Source of the DNA: Mytilisepta virgata
Lineage: Eukaryota; Mollusca; Bivalvia; Mytilida; Mytilidae
NCBI GenBank assembly: GCA_028015205.1
Contig: CM051521.1
Location: 67,874,314-67,938,313 of the forward strand
Length of the DNA: 64,000 nucleotides
Reading direction: 5' to 3'
The position numbers were made by a program, and so were the translations under genes. The notes beneath the pieces are model-generated. The model worked only from the letters and a program-made list of their open reading frames with translations. It was not told where the DNA came from and did no database searches. Shown here piece after piece: positions 42,400-54,404 of the stretch (the first letter of the stretch is position 1; every line of letters starts with the position of its first letter).

Positions 42400-42765
42400 C
42401 GGGCAAAAATTAACAAAAAATTAAAAACAGACGATAAACTAAAAACAGACGCAAAATCACAAAAAACAGACACAAATTTGAAAAACAGACAAAAAATACA
42501 AAAACAGACATACATTTTACTAACAGACAGACGATCGGGCAAAAATTAACAAAAAATTAAAAACAGACGATAAACTAAAAACAGACGCAAAATCACAAAA
42601 AACAGACACAAATTTGAAAAACAGACAAAAAATACAAAAACAGACATAAATTTTACTAACAGACAGACGATTCAGTAAAACAGACAAAATATGAAAACAG
42701 ACACAAATTTTACAAACAGACGTAAACTTAAAAAACAGACACCAAATTCAAAAACAGACGTTTTT
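42400..42765. repeat. AAAACAGAC minisatellite in the left foldback arm
   Basis: Units of 15-20 bp ending in AAACAGAC(A/G), arranged in a ~135-bp block that is duplicated. The mirror array GTCTGTTTTT lies at 46,490-46,850. Confidence 0.85.
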
Positions 42766-43103
42766 AAGTGTTATATATATTTAATACTTCTATATACAAA
42801 AGTTAATTATTAAATTTTTTTTTTCCACTTTTTTGCTAATATAATATGAACCAATTAAGCTGTTAGAATTTTAACAAACATCAATACAAATAAATACAAT
42901 CTGGTTTAATAAATCAAACATTTTCATAGTAATTAACTTGGACACACAATAATTTTGATTCTGGTTCATTTGACAGGGGAGATAATAAAAAAAAACTTTT
43001 TAATTTAATACTCAAGACAGGTTTTTATCCTAAAACTTGGAACACAACAAGTCCTTGTGAACAAACCACAGGGGCCCGACTTCTGGAAATTTATTTATTT
43101 ATT

Positions 43104-45279
43104 AGGTCTTTCCACTTTCCGTGGAAAGACCTTTTGCTTTTGTTCTGATTATTTTTTTTTTTTTTTTTTTTCTTCTGCCGTCTAGGATGTTTTTTTGTTT
43201 CTTGACATATCGAAAGGATTTTTGGCCCATGATATCGTACAGTGATTGCGATTTCACCATTGACCCTGTGTAACCGAACACTATTTTTTATAGGAGTTAT
43301 CTCCCCGCGTCCTCCTTTTCTTGTTATCTTTATTTCTCTGTAACCGTAAAAGATATCGACCTAAAACCTTTTGCAATGTCCTCAGTGTATCTGTGCGCAA
43401 CTTTGTTCCATTGGTCGGAAAGGATCTGACGACATTTCATAGGAGTTATTTCCCTTCAAACGACTTTCACTTTTGGTGTATCATACAAATTGTTATTTAG
43501 AGTTGAGATATCAACATGAAACTTTGTATTTAGGGTTCATGACCCCTAACAAGTAAAATGAGGTCAAGGTCAAAGGTCAAGGTCAAGTTCTAAATTTTGA
43601 CTTTTGCTTGTTATCGCTTCTCCTCTGAAACGGTAAAAGATAGCTGATAAAATGTAATGGAGAAAATGTTAAGGACGTTGAGACCTAGCTTTGTTACATT
43701 TGCATAAAAGTTGTATGACGTCATTTTATAGGCGTAATTGCCCCCAGAACGTTTAAATTTGCGGTTTTTCGTTGATTTCTCAACAATGGTACATGATAAA
43801 GGCATGGGGTCTTTTGTTTTGACATCAAGGATTGATAACCTTCAAATTGGCATCAAGGTTAAAGGTCAAGGTCAAGTTCTAAATTTTGACTTTTGCTTGT
43901 TATCGCTTCTCCTCTGAAACGGTAAAAGATAGCTGATAAAATGTAATGGAGAAAATGTTAAGGACGTTGAGACCTAGCTTTGTTACATTTGCATAAAAGT
44001 TGTATGACGTCATTTTATAGGCGTAATTGCCCCAAGAACGTTTAAATTTTCGGTTTTTCGTTTATTTCTCAACAATGGTACATGATAAAGGCATGGGGTC
44101 TTTTGTTCTGACATCAAGGATTGATAACCTTCAAATTGGCATCAAGGTCAAAGGTCAAGGTCAAGTTCTAAATTTTGACTTTTGCTTGTTATCGCTTCTC
44201 CTCTGAAACGGTAAAAGATAGCTGATAAAATGTAAGGAGAAAATGTTAAGGACGTTGAGACCTAGCTTTGTTACATTTGAGAAAAAGTTATATGACGTCA
44301 TTTTTATAGGCGTAATTGCCCCTAGAACATTTAAATTTTTGTTTTTCGTTTATTTCTCAACAATGGTACATGATAAAGGCATGGGGTCTTTTGTTTTAAC
44401 ATCAGGGATTGATAACCTTTAAATTGGCATCAAGGTCAAAGGTCAAGGTCAAGTTCTATTATTTGACATTTGCTTGTTATCACTACTCCTCTGAAATGGT
44501 TGTAGATAGCCAAGGAAATGTAATGGTGGAAATGTTTAGGACATTGATGCGCAACTTTGTTACATTTGAGTTAAAGTTGTATGACGTCATCTTTTGAGAG
44601 TAATTGCGCCTAGAACGTTCAAACTTAAGGTTTTTCGTTTATAACTTGACAATGGTACATAATAATGGCATGGGGTCTTCTAAAATGACCTCAACGACCA
44701 ATGACCTTGAAAAAGGTCACAAGGTCAAAGGTCAAGGTCATGACCTATATTACGTATTTTGCATTTTTTCACACTTTATAAGTTTTTTTTCAGATTTTTA
44801 AAGCAATTAAAGCTATTGAAAGCGTGAAATTCAGGCACTACTTTTGATGACGTCATTTCTGGCAACGTTATTATTTCTGTAGACGTTTTGGATATATTGG
44901 AATGTTAATTAATGTGACAATGTTACAACCCATGAAAACGTCTAGAATTGTCAATTTATAAGGTCACATTAATGACGTTTTTGATGTTTATAGTATAATT
45001 CATCACAAACATTTAGTTAACCAGAAATAAACATTTTTCTTAGTTATTCAAACTAGCAGTCCATATATTTTTTTTAACAATTGTGAAATTACCTATCATA
45101 TCAAACCAGAAGTGATATTTGTAATACGGGAAGTAGCATAATACCTCCCTTATTTCAGTACATAGAACCATATTATATCTTTGAAATCACTGAAAGTTTA
45201 GCTATGCTCTAAAACCAACAATTACATTTTAAACCTCATTTTTTTTATCAACAAATCTGCAATTGAGGTGGAAAGACCT
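43104..45279. mobile_element. Nested element with AGGTCTTTCCAC inverted ends
   Basis: AGGTCTTTCCAC at 43,104-43,115 and GTGGAAAGACCT at 45,268-45,279 are perfect inverted repeats. A second GTGGAAAGACCT at 43,121-43,132 makes the left end a small hairpin. The interior is mostly a tandem array and codes for nothing recognisable. It interrupts the left arm of the surrounding foldback element: ACTTCTGGAAATTTATTT at 43,079 resumes in mirror form at ~45,567-45,590. Confidence 0.65.
43160..44800. repeat. 289-bp tandem repeat, about five units
   Basis: GGTAAAAGATAGCTGATAAA recurs at 43,633, 43,921 and 44,210, with a diverged version at 44,499 (period 288-289) and a more diverged first unit near 43,345. 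Each has CAAGGTCAAAGGTCAAGGTC, GTTATCGCTTCTCCTCTGAA, TATGACGTCATTTTATAGGC and CAACAATGGTACATGATAAA. The repeated AAGGTCA half-sites resemble nuclear-receptor monomer sites. Open frames across it are repeat translations. Confidence 0.9.
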
Positions 45280-45323
45280 TCAATTGTTCTCTGAACAATT
45301 GGTTTTTAATTATTTTTTTTTTT

Positions 45324-45550
45324 TGTTGTCTTATTTCATGAGTACTTTTAATAAATATTCACTGTAACAACGAATATTCTGCGTTTATTATCAATATGCT
45401 ATACACTATCCACGTCCTTATACTAAAAAAACCTAGGATTTTTTAGTATAAGGACGTGGATAGTGTATAGCACATTGATAATAAACGCATAATTCGCGTT
45501 GTTATAGTAAATGTTTATTAAAAAGTACTCATGAAATAAGACAACAACAA
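45324..45550. repeat. Palindrome, ~105-bp arms
   Basis: TGTTGTCTTATTTCATGAGT, through TATACACTATCCACGTCCTT, is followed by its reverse complement after a ~15-base AT-rich centre (AAAAACCTAGGATTTTT). There are few mismatches between arms. Confidence 0.85.
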
Positions 45551-45599
45551 AAAAATAAAACAAAAAAGAAATAAATATCCAGAAGTCGGGTCCCCTGTG

Positions 45600-46197
45600 G
45601 AACAAACGACCATTGTTTATTTAGAGGAGGGGAGAAGGTCCCTGTGATCAAACTTCGTAATCAATTTCTTATTTCTTTGTTTGACCGTGTTAGATAATTA
45701 CTTTTGTATTTTTATAAAAGAAAGGTGAGATTGCTCAATGCTCTACTATTTATATTATCATATTTATTTTTAAAAAGATTCTTAATCTCTAGTTTCAGGG
45801 ATTTGACATTATTTCATAGTTTTACAGGGGGAAATGTTTTCCTCTGGGACATGATCGTGTGATGAAACATCCTTTATAAATGCATGTTGAAACATGCTCT
45901 TAATATCGGTATGCAGTCTATAAAGGATGTTTCATCACACGATCATGTCCCAGAGGAAAACATTTCCCCCTGTAAAACTATGAAATAATGTCAAATCCCT
46001 GAAACTAGAGATTAAGAATCTTTTTAAAAATAAATATGATAATATAAATAGTAGAGCATTGACCAATCTCACCTTTCTTTTATAAAAATACAAAAGTAAT
46101 TATCTAACACGGTCAAACAAAGAAATAAGAAATTGATTACGAAGTTTGATCACAGGGACCTTCTCCCCTCCTCTAAATAAACAATGGTCGTTTGTTC
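45600..46197. repeat. Near-perfect palindrome, 279-bp arms and 40-bp loop
   Basis: Left arm 45,600-45,878 (GAACAAACGACCATTGTTTA to GATGAAACATCCTTTATA) and right arm 45,919-46,197 are reverse complements with only a few differences. The loop is 45,879-45,918. A perfect structure this long is prone to cruciform formation and recent gene conversion. Confidence 0.9.
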
Positions 46198-46984
46198 ACA
46201 AGGACTTGTTGTGTTCCAAGTTTTAGGATAAAAACCTGTCTTGAGTATTAAATTAAAAAGTTTTTTTTATTATCTCCCCTGTCAAATGAACCAGAATCAA
46301 AATTATTGTGTGTCCAAGTTAATTACTATGAAAATGTTTGATTTATTAAACCAGATTGTATTTATTTGTATAGATGTTTGTTAAAATTCTAACAGCTTAA
46401 TTGGTTCATATTATATTAGCAAAAAGGTGAAAAAAAATTTAATAATTAACTTTTATATATAGAAGTATTAAATATATATAACACTTAAAAACGTCTGTTT
46501 TTGAATTTGGTGTCTGTTTTTTAAGTTTACGTCTGTTTGTAAAATTTGTGTCTGTTTTCATATTTTGTCTGTTTTACTGAATCGTCTGTCTGTTAGTAAA
46601 ATTTATGTCTGTTTTTGTATTTTTTGTCTGTTTTTCAAATTTGTGTCTGTTTTTTGTGATTTTGCGTCTGTTTTTAGTTTATCGTCTGTTTTTAATTTTT
46701 TGTTAATTTTTGCCCGATCGTCTGTCTGTTAGTAAAATTTATGTCTGTTTTTGTATTTTTGTCTGTTTTTCAAATTTGTGTCTGTTTTTTGTGATTTTGC
46801 GTCTGTTTTTAGTTTATCGTCTGTTTTTAATTTTTTGTTAATTTTTGCCCGAATGGCTGCCCATAGAAAGGGAAAAAAATAGTTAGGTACAAATTGAATC
46901 TAGGAGTTAAGTGGAAATTATCTTATAAAATATATACTTTATTGGAATAATATATATTATTTTTTCTATGAAAAATAAAATAAA

Positions 46985-47825
46985 ATCTTGTCAAATTGCC
47001 TCAGGGCCAAGAAATATTTTTATCACAATGGTTCTAAAACGATCTGTACACATTTCCTCATGGAACATAAATAATGGGTTTAAATGCAAAGGCTTTATTA
47101 AGTACAGTGACCATAGATTTATTGCGGAAATTATACATAAAGATATTTTATTGTTTAATTGAAACTCATTGCTCACTTGCAGAATCTCCATGTTTATCTG
47201 GCTTTAAATCTGTTCATTTAATTAGACCAAAATCAAAAGGTACATTAAAGAGGGCAAGTGGTATTTCTCTATATGTTAAAGAGGAGATCAGACCAGGAGT
47301 CAAATTTTTAGAAGATGAAAATAACGACTTTATATGACTAAAACTGGATAAAGATTTTTTTTTCAAATTCATAAAGATATATTTCTGTGCTTTTTGTGTA
47401 ATCCTCCTTCGGGGTCGACATACACACAATCTTTAAATTTAAAAGATATATTTGATCTTATTGAAACTAACATTGTCAAATTCTCTGAAGTTGGAAATAT
47501 TATTCTGGCTGGGGATTTTAATGCAAGAACTGGAAATGTTGAGCAAGACTCTATTTTATATATGATAATATACACGATGAGTTCCATTGTTTGAAGATTA
47601 TACCAGTGATACGAATCTGCCTGTAAGATATTGTTTAGATAAGACAATTCTGAGCAGGGACAGGGCTCTCAATGATATATTTATTCAGTCAGGTTTGAGA
47701 ATTTTAAATGGGCGTACTGTTGGTGACTTTCTAGGTTAGTATACTTGTCACACACATGTATGCATAGAGGTAGCAGTGTATTAGATTACACCCTAGTATC
47801 TGAAAGTTGTACAACCCTCATATAA
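46985..47825 (+). pseudogene. LINE endonuclease domain fragment
   Basis: Translated fragments in order: RSVHISSWNINNGFKCKGFI, NETHCSLAESPCLSGFKSVH, RASGISLYVKEEIRPG, FCAFCVIPPSGSTY, IILAGDFNARTGNVEQDS, DRALNDIFIQSGLRILNGRT. The SWNING-like start, ETHC and GDFNARTG are the first part of an APE-type endonuclease. The final SDH motif is missing because the sequence breaks off near 47,825. The RT at 51,373-53,185 and the C-terminal part at 55,736-56,471 lie downstream in the same orientation and may belong to the same original insertion. Confidence 0.7.
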
Positions 47826-47954
47826 TGCTATTTTTATTCTTATTTTTATACATATCTATCTATTTGTTTGGGATATCTGTTTGAAAAAATAGTTAATTCT
47901 GTGATAAATTATAATACAGGGAGCATAAGTTGTAATAACAAATATCACCACGAT

Positions 47955-48480
47955 GAAGATAAAGTATGTGCATATATAATGAAAAAGTTTGATGAAAAAA
48001 AAGAAGACGTATGTGTATATAATGACAAAGTATGTGTATATAATGACAAAGTATGTGCATATAATGAAGAAGTATGTGCATATAAAGAAACATTATGTGC
48101 ATATAATGAAAAAGTATGTGCATACAACGAAGAAGTATGTGCATATAATGATAAAATATGTGCATATAAAGAAAAAGTATGTGCATATAATGACAAAGTA
48201 TGTGCATATAAAGAAAAGTAATGTGCATATAATGAGGAAGTATGTGCATATTATAATATATTCATTGAACATAAGGCAGCTACGGCGTTCCATAATATCC
48301 TTATAGATCAAGAGAAATGACCTCATCACGAAGAATGTGACACAAAGAAGAATTATGTGCATATAAAGAAGAATTATGTGCATGTAAAGACAAAGAGTGT
48401 ACATATAAGGAAGAAGTATGTGCATATAATGTCAAAGTATGTGCATATAAAGAAAAAGTATGCGCAAAGAGAGAAGAAGT
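47955..48480. repeat. 21-bp minisatellite GTATGTGCATATAATGACAAA
   Basis: About a dozen 21-bp units at 47,965-48,250, then seven more at 48,350-48,480, interrupted by a 100-bp segment. Since 21 is a multiple of three, the array is open in several frames (for example VCAYNDK heptads on + and HILCHYM on -). No start context or flanking domain suggests a real protein. Plain minisatellite is the better reading. Confidence 0.85.
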
Positions 48481-51372
48481 ATGCGGTGTATATAATATAT
48501 TTATTGAACATAAGGACATCGCGCTTGATATTGGTATCACGTCCGGATGTCGGCGTATTCGGTACCTAAAGCGATTGACCAAAATTTATTTGTACACTTA
48601 ATCAAATAAAACTATACATTGGATAAATCATAAACTTCCATTTTTTCTCATAAACATATATTTTATTTGAAAATAAATCATTGTTCTACACATAAGCTTG
48701 AGAACGCTCAGAAAAAAGACGTTTTTTTCAGCTGTAGAGACCTAACTAAAAACTCGCATATTCCTTTATATTTAACTCCAGGAAAAAGTGGTTAATCGAA
48801 AAATTACCATTATTGATCATTATTGGTGAATTACATCACTTGGTAATAGAACATGATTATTTCATTTAAACAACAACGTCATTAGCGTATTTTACGGAAA
48901 ATAACCAACGAAGGAATCAAGAGAACTATGTAGAGAATAGAAAACGTCGGTAAAATGGACCAAGTTGATAATGATAATCTTCGGAAAAGCTAGAAAACAA
49001 CAATTTTATTTCTTATGATTTTTACATAATGTTTTAAATCAAATATTTTTCTTGCGATATACATGTATTTATCAAAATATTGGAATGAAATTTTATTGTA
49101 GTATCCTGTAACTCTTAAAGTGCACGGAGGTGTCACAAAACGTAAGGAAATAGTTTTAAACGCAGTAACGGATTCTAATTCAAGTGTTTTTATTTTCTTT
49201 GATAATAATTTAGTTAAAATTAATTTCGCCTATTAATAAGTATGCATTCACAAACATACGCCTAAAACAATTAATCATTAGGTATTGAATTTTACCCAAA
49301 TCACACATTTAGAAAATCTTTCCATCTTTCCGGAATTCAAAGTAATAAACAGGATTTCCGATCATATCAATGTTTAACTTAGCAACATATACTAAAATTC
49401 TCATTTATATTGGAAATGTGCCTTCATTTCTCCGTTTAATAGAACTTGAATTTTGTCTCTCTTCTGCAATTTTATGACTTAACATCCATTTCTGCGATTT
49501 CACAACTAAATGTCACACAGAGCCGAAAATGAACAAATTGTTTGACTCACATCACATTCAAGTTTTAACAGAACATGAACAGAAATTTGTTTTTTACATC
49601 AGATTTGAAAAATATATATTCGAAATGTGCATTTTCTGGGCATTTTTATCAATGTCAATCTGTATTTATGCATTTAGAATTACGAGAATTATACGAAATT
49701 TGCGATTTCACAGTAAAATGTCACACAGTCAGAAAATGACGTCGGAGATCCAATTTGACGTCAGAAAGGGAAGCGGTGCTTATCAGGATTTTATTTCTTA
49801 AATGAATGTCGTTATTACACATATACCATATATGTAGAATATAAATTTCGATATTTCAGACATTAAGTCATAGCTGATGAATTTACAACCACAAAGGAAA
49901 TGTAAAAGCAACAACAACAACAAAAAAAAAACAAAACAAAAAAAAAACAAAAAAAAAAAAACAAAAAACAAAAAAACAACAAAAACAACAACAAAAATAT
50001 AAATTAAATAATTATAGTATAACTAATCTTGAAATGTGAATACCTAACAATCTGTACGAATTACCAAGCAAAACGTAGCGCACGAGTGAATTATTAGTGT
50101 TTTTCGGTCACGAGTTGTAGATCTTTGGTATTCGAATTTCAAGATTAGTTATTCTGTTTATTACATTGAAATATTCCATGTATTCAGAAATTTTAACGAG
50201 AAAATACAAGGGATTATGTTTTTATATATTACGCGTCGACCATTGTATAGCAACGTCGTTGGCGGCTATTGTTACGTCACTTCCTAGGGTGAAATATTAC
50301 TTTTGATTTCACTCGGAAATCCCGATATTTCACCTCACTCAATGTAATAAAAGAAGTTAATTTCTCAATAACAAAATTTTGAAAAATTCTAAACGGTAAC
50401 CCTTTAAAGTGATAACAAACAAAAAAATTTCTGAAACAAAATAATTAGCATAGTAAAACATCTCACATAAATCTAGAGTATTTGTACCTCAGAACGTTAC
50501 AAATTGTGGTTACATTTAGTGATATCAAAATCTTGCGTCGGCGACGTCAAGGCAGACACGGCGTTACATAATATCCTTATAGATCCAGAATAATGACCTC
50601 ATCACGAAAAATGTGACACAAATTTATCAAAGACAATCAAATGTAAAATTTATGTCGTGCAAATGAGCCAATTTAAATGTGCGGAAATAAATGAAAAATA
50701 CTCAGATGAGCAATACTAAGGGAACAACCATTTAACTTCAAGGGGTTATAGTTTTTTGTGAAAAAAATATTCTGATTCCAAAGGGAAGGAAAAAAATAAT
50801 CTGTTGCAGCAAGGGGCAAAAAAAAAATCTGTTTTACAAAACTATGGAAATTTTTTTTCTGGTTTAGATATATTTTTTCCCAAAAAAATAATTGAATCCG
50901 AGAGTTGACTTAAAAAATCACAAGCATTAAAAGAAAAGCTATAGACCATAATAAAAGCTTTTCCTTTAGTTTTTCAGTCATACTTGACCTTTCAGTGATT
51001 AACCATCAAGATGAATAGCAACAATCATGACAATCAAAGCATTGTTCATTTTTTAAATATGCATACAAGTACATATACCCAATGTGTGTCTGCTCAGTAC
51101 TGTGTGGAATAATTTATTATAATAAAAATATAAAGTACAGAGAAAATGATGTTATATTCCATTTCCTAAGGAATTAATATACAAAAACAAAATAAAAGTC
51201 ATTAACATATTAGAACAAAATTTACAAATGAAAAGTATATGCAAATGTTTTATTATAAAAACATATTCATAGTATATACCAGTTTTATTTACTGCTAGTG
51301 ATTTCATAGGGATAAACAAGATAGTGCTTAAAATCACGTGACGCAAAACAGGACCCGTCAAAACAAACTTTT
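48481..51372. other. AT-rich region between LINE pieces, with small elements
   Basis: No gene recognised. A ~75-bp segment (ATAATATCCTTATAGATC, AATGACCTCATCACGAA, AATGTGACACAAA) occurs at 48,285-48,350 and again at 50,565-50,625. An A-rich (CAAAAA)n run spans 49,910-50,000. CGATTTCACA..AATGTCACACAG occurs near 49,495 and 49,705 as a diverged duplication. T/A-rich strings near 50,730-50,900 resemble small non-autonomous elements. Confidence 0.5.
50020..50151. mobile_element. Short MITE-like inverted repeat
   Basis: TAACTAATCTTGAAATGTGAATAC (50,020-50,043) mirrors GTATTCGAATTTCAAGATTAGTTA (50,128-50,151) with two mismatches. The 84-base interior has no coding capacity. Confidence 0.5.
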
Positions 51373-53185
51373 TTTTGCCAAAATATAGATAGAGAGAAAC
51401 TATTACAGTTAGAAACGGAATTGGATAATGTGCTAGTTCAGAATTTAGATAAATCAAAAATAAACCAGATTGTTAGGGATTTAGGTGATATATTTATAGA
51501 TAGCGCAAAATTTACTTTTGGCACTCAAGAAACTACACGCAACCGAAACAAAAATATTAATCGAAAACCAAGGGGAAATAAGCCGTGGTTTGATTACGAA
51601 TGCAAATTTGCAAGGCGACATTACCGAAAACTCAAGAGACAATTTAAGTTTCGACCTACAAACGCCCAAAGACGTGAGATTCTGGAAGCGGAAAAAAGAT
51701 ATAAAAAATTACTTGAAATTAGTAGTAAAAAATACAGAAAGGATATGCGAAATAAATTTAAGAATTTAAAAAGCTCTAATACCAAGGAATACTGGAGACT
51801 TTTAAATCGGGGGACGAAGAAAAAACAGCCTGACGTTCCTCTTGACGATTTATACGATTTGTTTAAAAAACTGAATGAATCGCCTTAGGAACGTAACGCA
51901 AATGAAAATAATATTGATCTCAATTTACCTGATAATATTAACATTGAACAACTGAATGTGGAGCTCAATGCAAATATTACTCAGGAGGAAATACTCCGTT
52001 GTATAAAAAAATTAAAAAACAATAAAGTCTTTGGAGAAGATTTTATTGTTAATGAATATATAAAATCTTCTTTTGAATTATTTCTTCCATTTTACGAAAA
52101 AATGTTTAATTTGATATTTGATTCGGGCATTATACCTGATATTTGGCTCATCGGGAATATAAAACCAATTTATAAAAACAAAGGTAATCCGCTTGAACCT
52201 AAAAATTTTCGTCCAATTACTATACTTAGTTGCATTGGAAAATTGTTCACAGCAGTACTAAGCGAAAGATTATGTCGATTTTCCGATGACTCATTATTGT
52301 TAAACGAAAACCAATTTGGATTTCGGAAATCATACTCGACAACAGAGTGTATTTTTACATTATTTTCATTTTTCGAAACTCCAAGAAATAAACGAAAAAA
52401 ACTTTTTTGTGCCTTTGTCGACTTCGAAAAGGCTTTTGATACTGTTTGGAGAGAGGCCCTTTGGTACAAACTTCTTCTCAGTCAAATTAATGGTAAAATT
52501 CATAATGTTATTTTTAATATTTATAAAGATGTTAAATCATAATAGTAAATCTGATTATTTTGCATGCGAGATGGGAGTGAGACAAGGAGAAAACTTGTGG
52601 CCTTTTCTGTTTGCCGTATTTTTAAACGATTTACAAAATTTCTTAGAACAGGAAAATGTCACCGGTCTTACAGAAATATCGGGAATTTTAGACGACAAAC
52701 TTAATATCTTCTTGAAACTTTTTGTACTTTTATATGCTGATGATACAGTGCTTATGTCTGAATCCAAAGAGGGCTTACAGGATATTTTGAATAAGTTTGG
52801 TGCATATGGTGACACATGGCGACTTAAAATAATTATAGATAAAACAAAGGTCATGGTCATTTCTAGGGGTAGACAGAGTACAGCTTTAAAGTTTTATCTA
52901 AATGGGAAAGAATTAGAAATTGTTAACGAATTTAATTACCTCGGAATACAGCTTAATAGAACTGGGAATTTCAATAAAGCAATAAATAAACAAACAGAAA
53001 AGGCAAAAAAGGCAATGTATGAAATTCTGAAAAAAGGAAGAATTCATAATTTATCAATAGAATGTCAAATTGATCTGTTTAATAAAATGGTAAAGCCGAT
53101 ACTACTATATGGTTCAGAAATATGGGGATTTAGCAAAAATATCAGATGTTGCTTTTTAAAAAAAAAGGCAATACGTGAACCTTAG
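51373..53185 (+). pseudogene. LINE reverse transcriptase domain, one frameshift
   Basis: 51,373-51,887 encodes the linker after the endonuclease (KPRGNKPWFDYECKFARRHY, KKYRKDMRNKFKNLKSSNTK), ending in a stop. 51,958-52,540 encodes RT fingers and palm: KNFRPITILSCIGKLFTAVL, ENQFGFRKSYSTTECIF, CAFVDFEKAFDTVWREAL. A frameshift near 52,540 leads to MGVRQGENLWPFLFAVFLND, LLYADDTVLMSE (YADD 52,733-52,744) and FNYLGIQLNRTGNF, with the thumb ending LYGSEIWGFSKN near 53,145. The catalytic Asp residues are intact (FVDFEKAFD and YADD). This is one of the better-preserved RTs in the window, but two breaks make it non-functional. Confidence 0.85.
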
Positions 53186-53304
53186 AACATTTTTTATACT
53201 AATTATTAAAATTGGCGTTTTCTGTGGAAAAAAGATTGTTTCAAAGACAAATTTATGAAGTACAAAATACTACATTTATACATCATATCATAAATATTCC
53301 CGAT

Positions 53305-53362
<58 letters not shown>

Positions 53363-54395
53363 CAGATATCTAAATGGTGTTAGCTTTCATTTTTTACCAG
53401 TGTGAAAGGTCAAACTACTAGTAATGGATGACTCTTCTAGGGTTTTTATTGGCAGAGGTAATATTTCACCTAGAACTCTCAGTAATTTTATTTACTTTTC
53501 GTTTTAAAAAACATATTTTAGGGCAAGCACAATATTTTGTTTCATGGAATGTGGAAGGATACCTACCAAATAAGACAAATTAAAACGAGTCAGACTCAAC
53601 TTAGCTAATGGGATGCTACCTTTGCTGAAAATGAAACTTAGAAGAAAAACTACTTGCTTATCATTTTATTTTGTGCTGTAAAATCCTGTTCAAGATTAGA
53701 AATGGGTTTTGATCCAGCTAATACATTCAATTTGCTGTGTATACATGTATACTTGATATACCTATCCCAAATCAGGAGCCTGCAATTTTTTTTTTGCTTA
53801 TTACTATTGTTTCTGTTACCTTTGTTTTGTATATAAATATGGCCATTGATTTATATCTTGTCCAAATTGTATAACACTGGTCAATTTGAGGTCATTTAGC
53901 TTACTTTGCTGAGACTTCACATTCAACGCCATACTGTGACCAAAATTGCTTCCATCTATGACATTTGGTCTTTGATGAAAAGTTGTCTCATTGGCAAGCA
54001 TACCAAATATTATTCAATCATATCAGTCGCAGGATAATTCGTTTTAGGAATTTTGTTAAAATGTATATGAATTAATAAAAACTTTTCTTTCAAGTTAAAA
54101 ACTACATGAACTAGTAGGAATGGTCTATTGAAAGGTATAAGAAAAGAAAACCAATGTTCAAAAGTAGATCAGTAACTAACCAACTTTATTCAAAGACACA
54201 AAACCATTAATGAGACAATGCATGTCCAGATTAAGGAAATTATACTTCATACCCAACAACAGACATTTAAAGGAATAGTTCTGATCAATAAACAAAACAG
54301 ATGATGTTTCCATATTAGGTACAAATATGAATGAAACAAAAACTTCAATTAAAAGTTATTATAATTTTATTTTTGTTCAGAGTAGTTGCATGACA
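53186..54395. other. AT-rich stretch, no gene seen
   Basis: No recognisable coding remnant. It lies between the RT and the C-terminal part of what appears to be one LINE, so part of it may be inserted DNA. Confidence 0.35.
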
Positions 54396-54404
54396 CTGTC
54401 AAAG

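Larger units (their letters stand above)
42386..46865. mobile_element. 4.5 kb foldback element with 6-bp target duplication
   Basis: The direct repeat GAAAGG lies at 42,380-42,385 and 46,866-46,871. The element starts TATGGGCAGCCATTCGGGCA and ends with its reverse complement. The inverted arms (about 42,386-43,061 and 46,190-46,865) contain an AAAACAGAC minisatellite with a ~135-bp higher-order duplication (GGGCAAAAATTAACAAAAAA at ~42,400 and ~42,537). Inside are two further palindromes and another element (43,104-45,279). No transposase is recognisable, so it is non-autonomous. Long arms and internal palindromes fit a foldback-type DNA element. Confidence 0.85.

Noticed and set aside
47868..48582. 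Cysteine/tyrosine-rich repeat proteins on both strands
   Set aside because: The 21-bp repeat unit alone explains the open frames. No domain flanks it and several frames are open at once.
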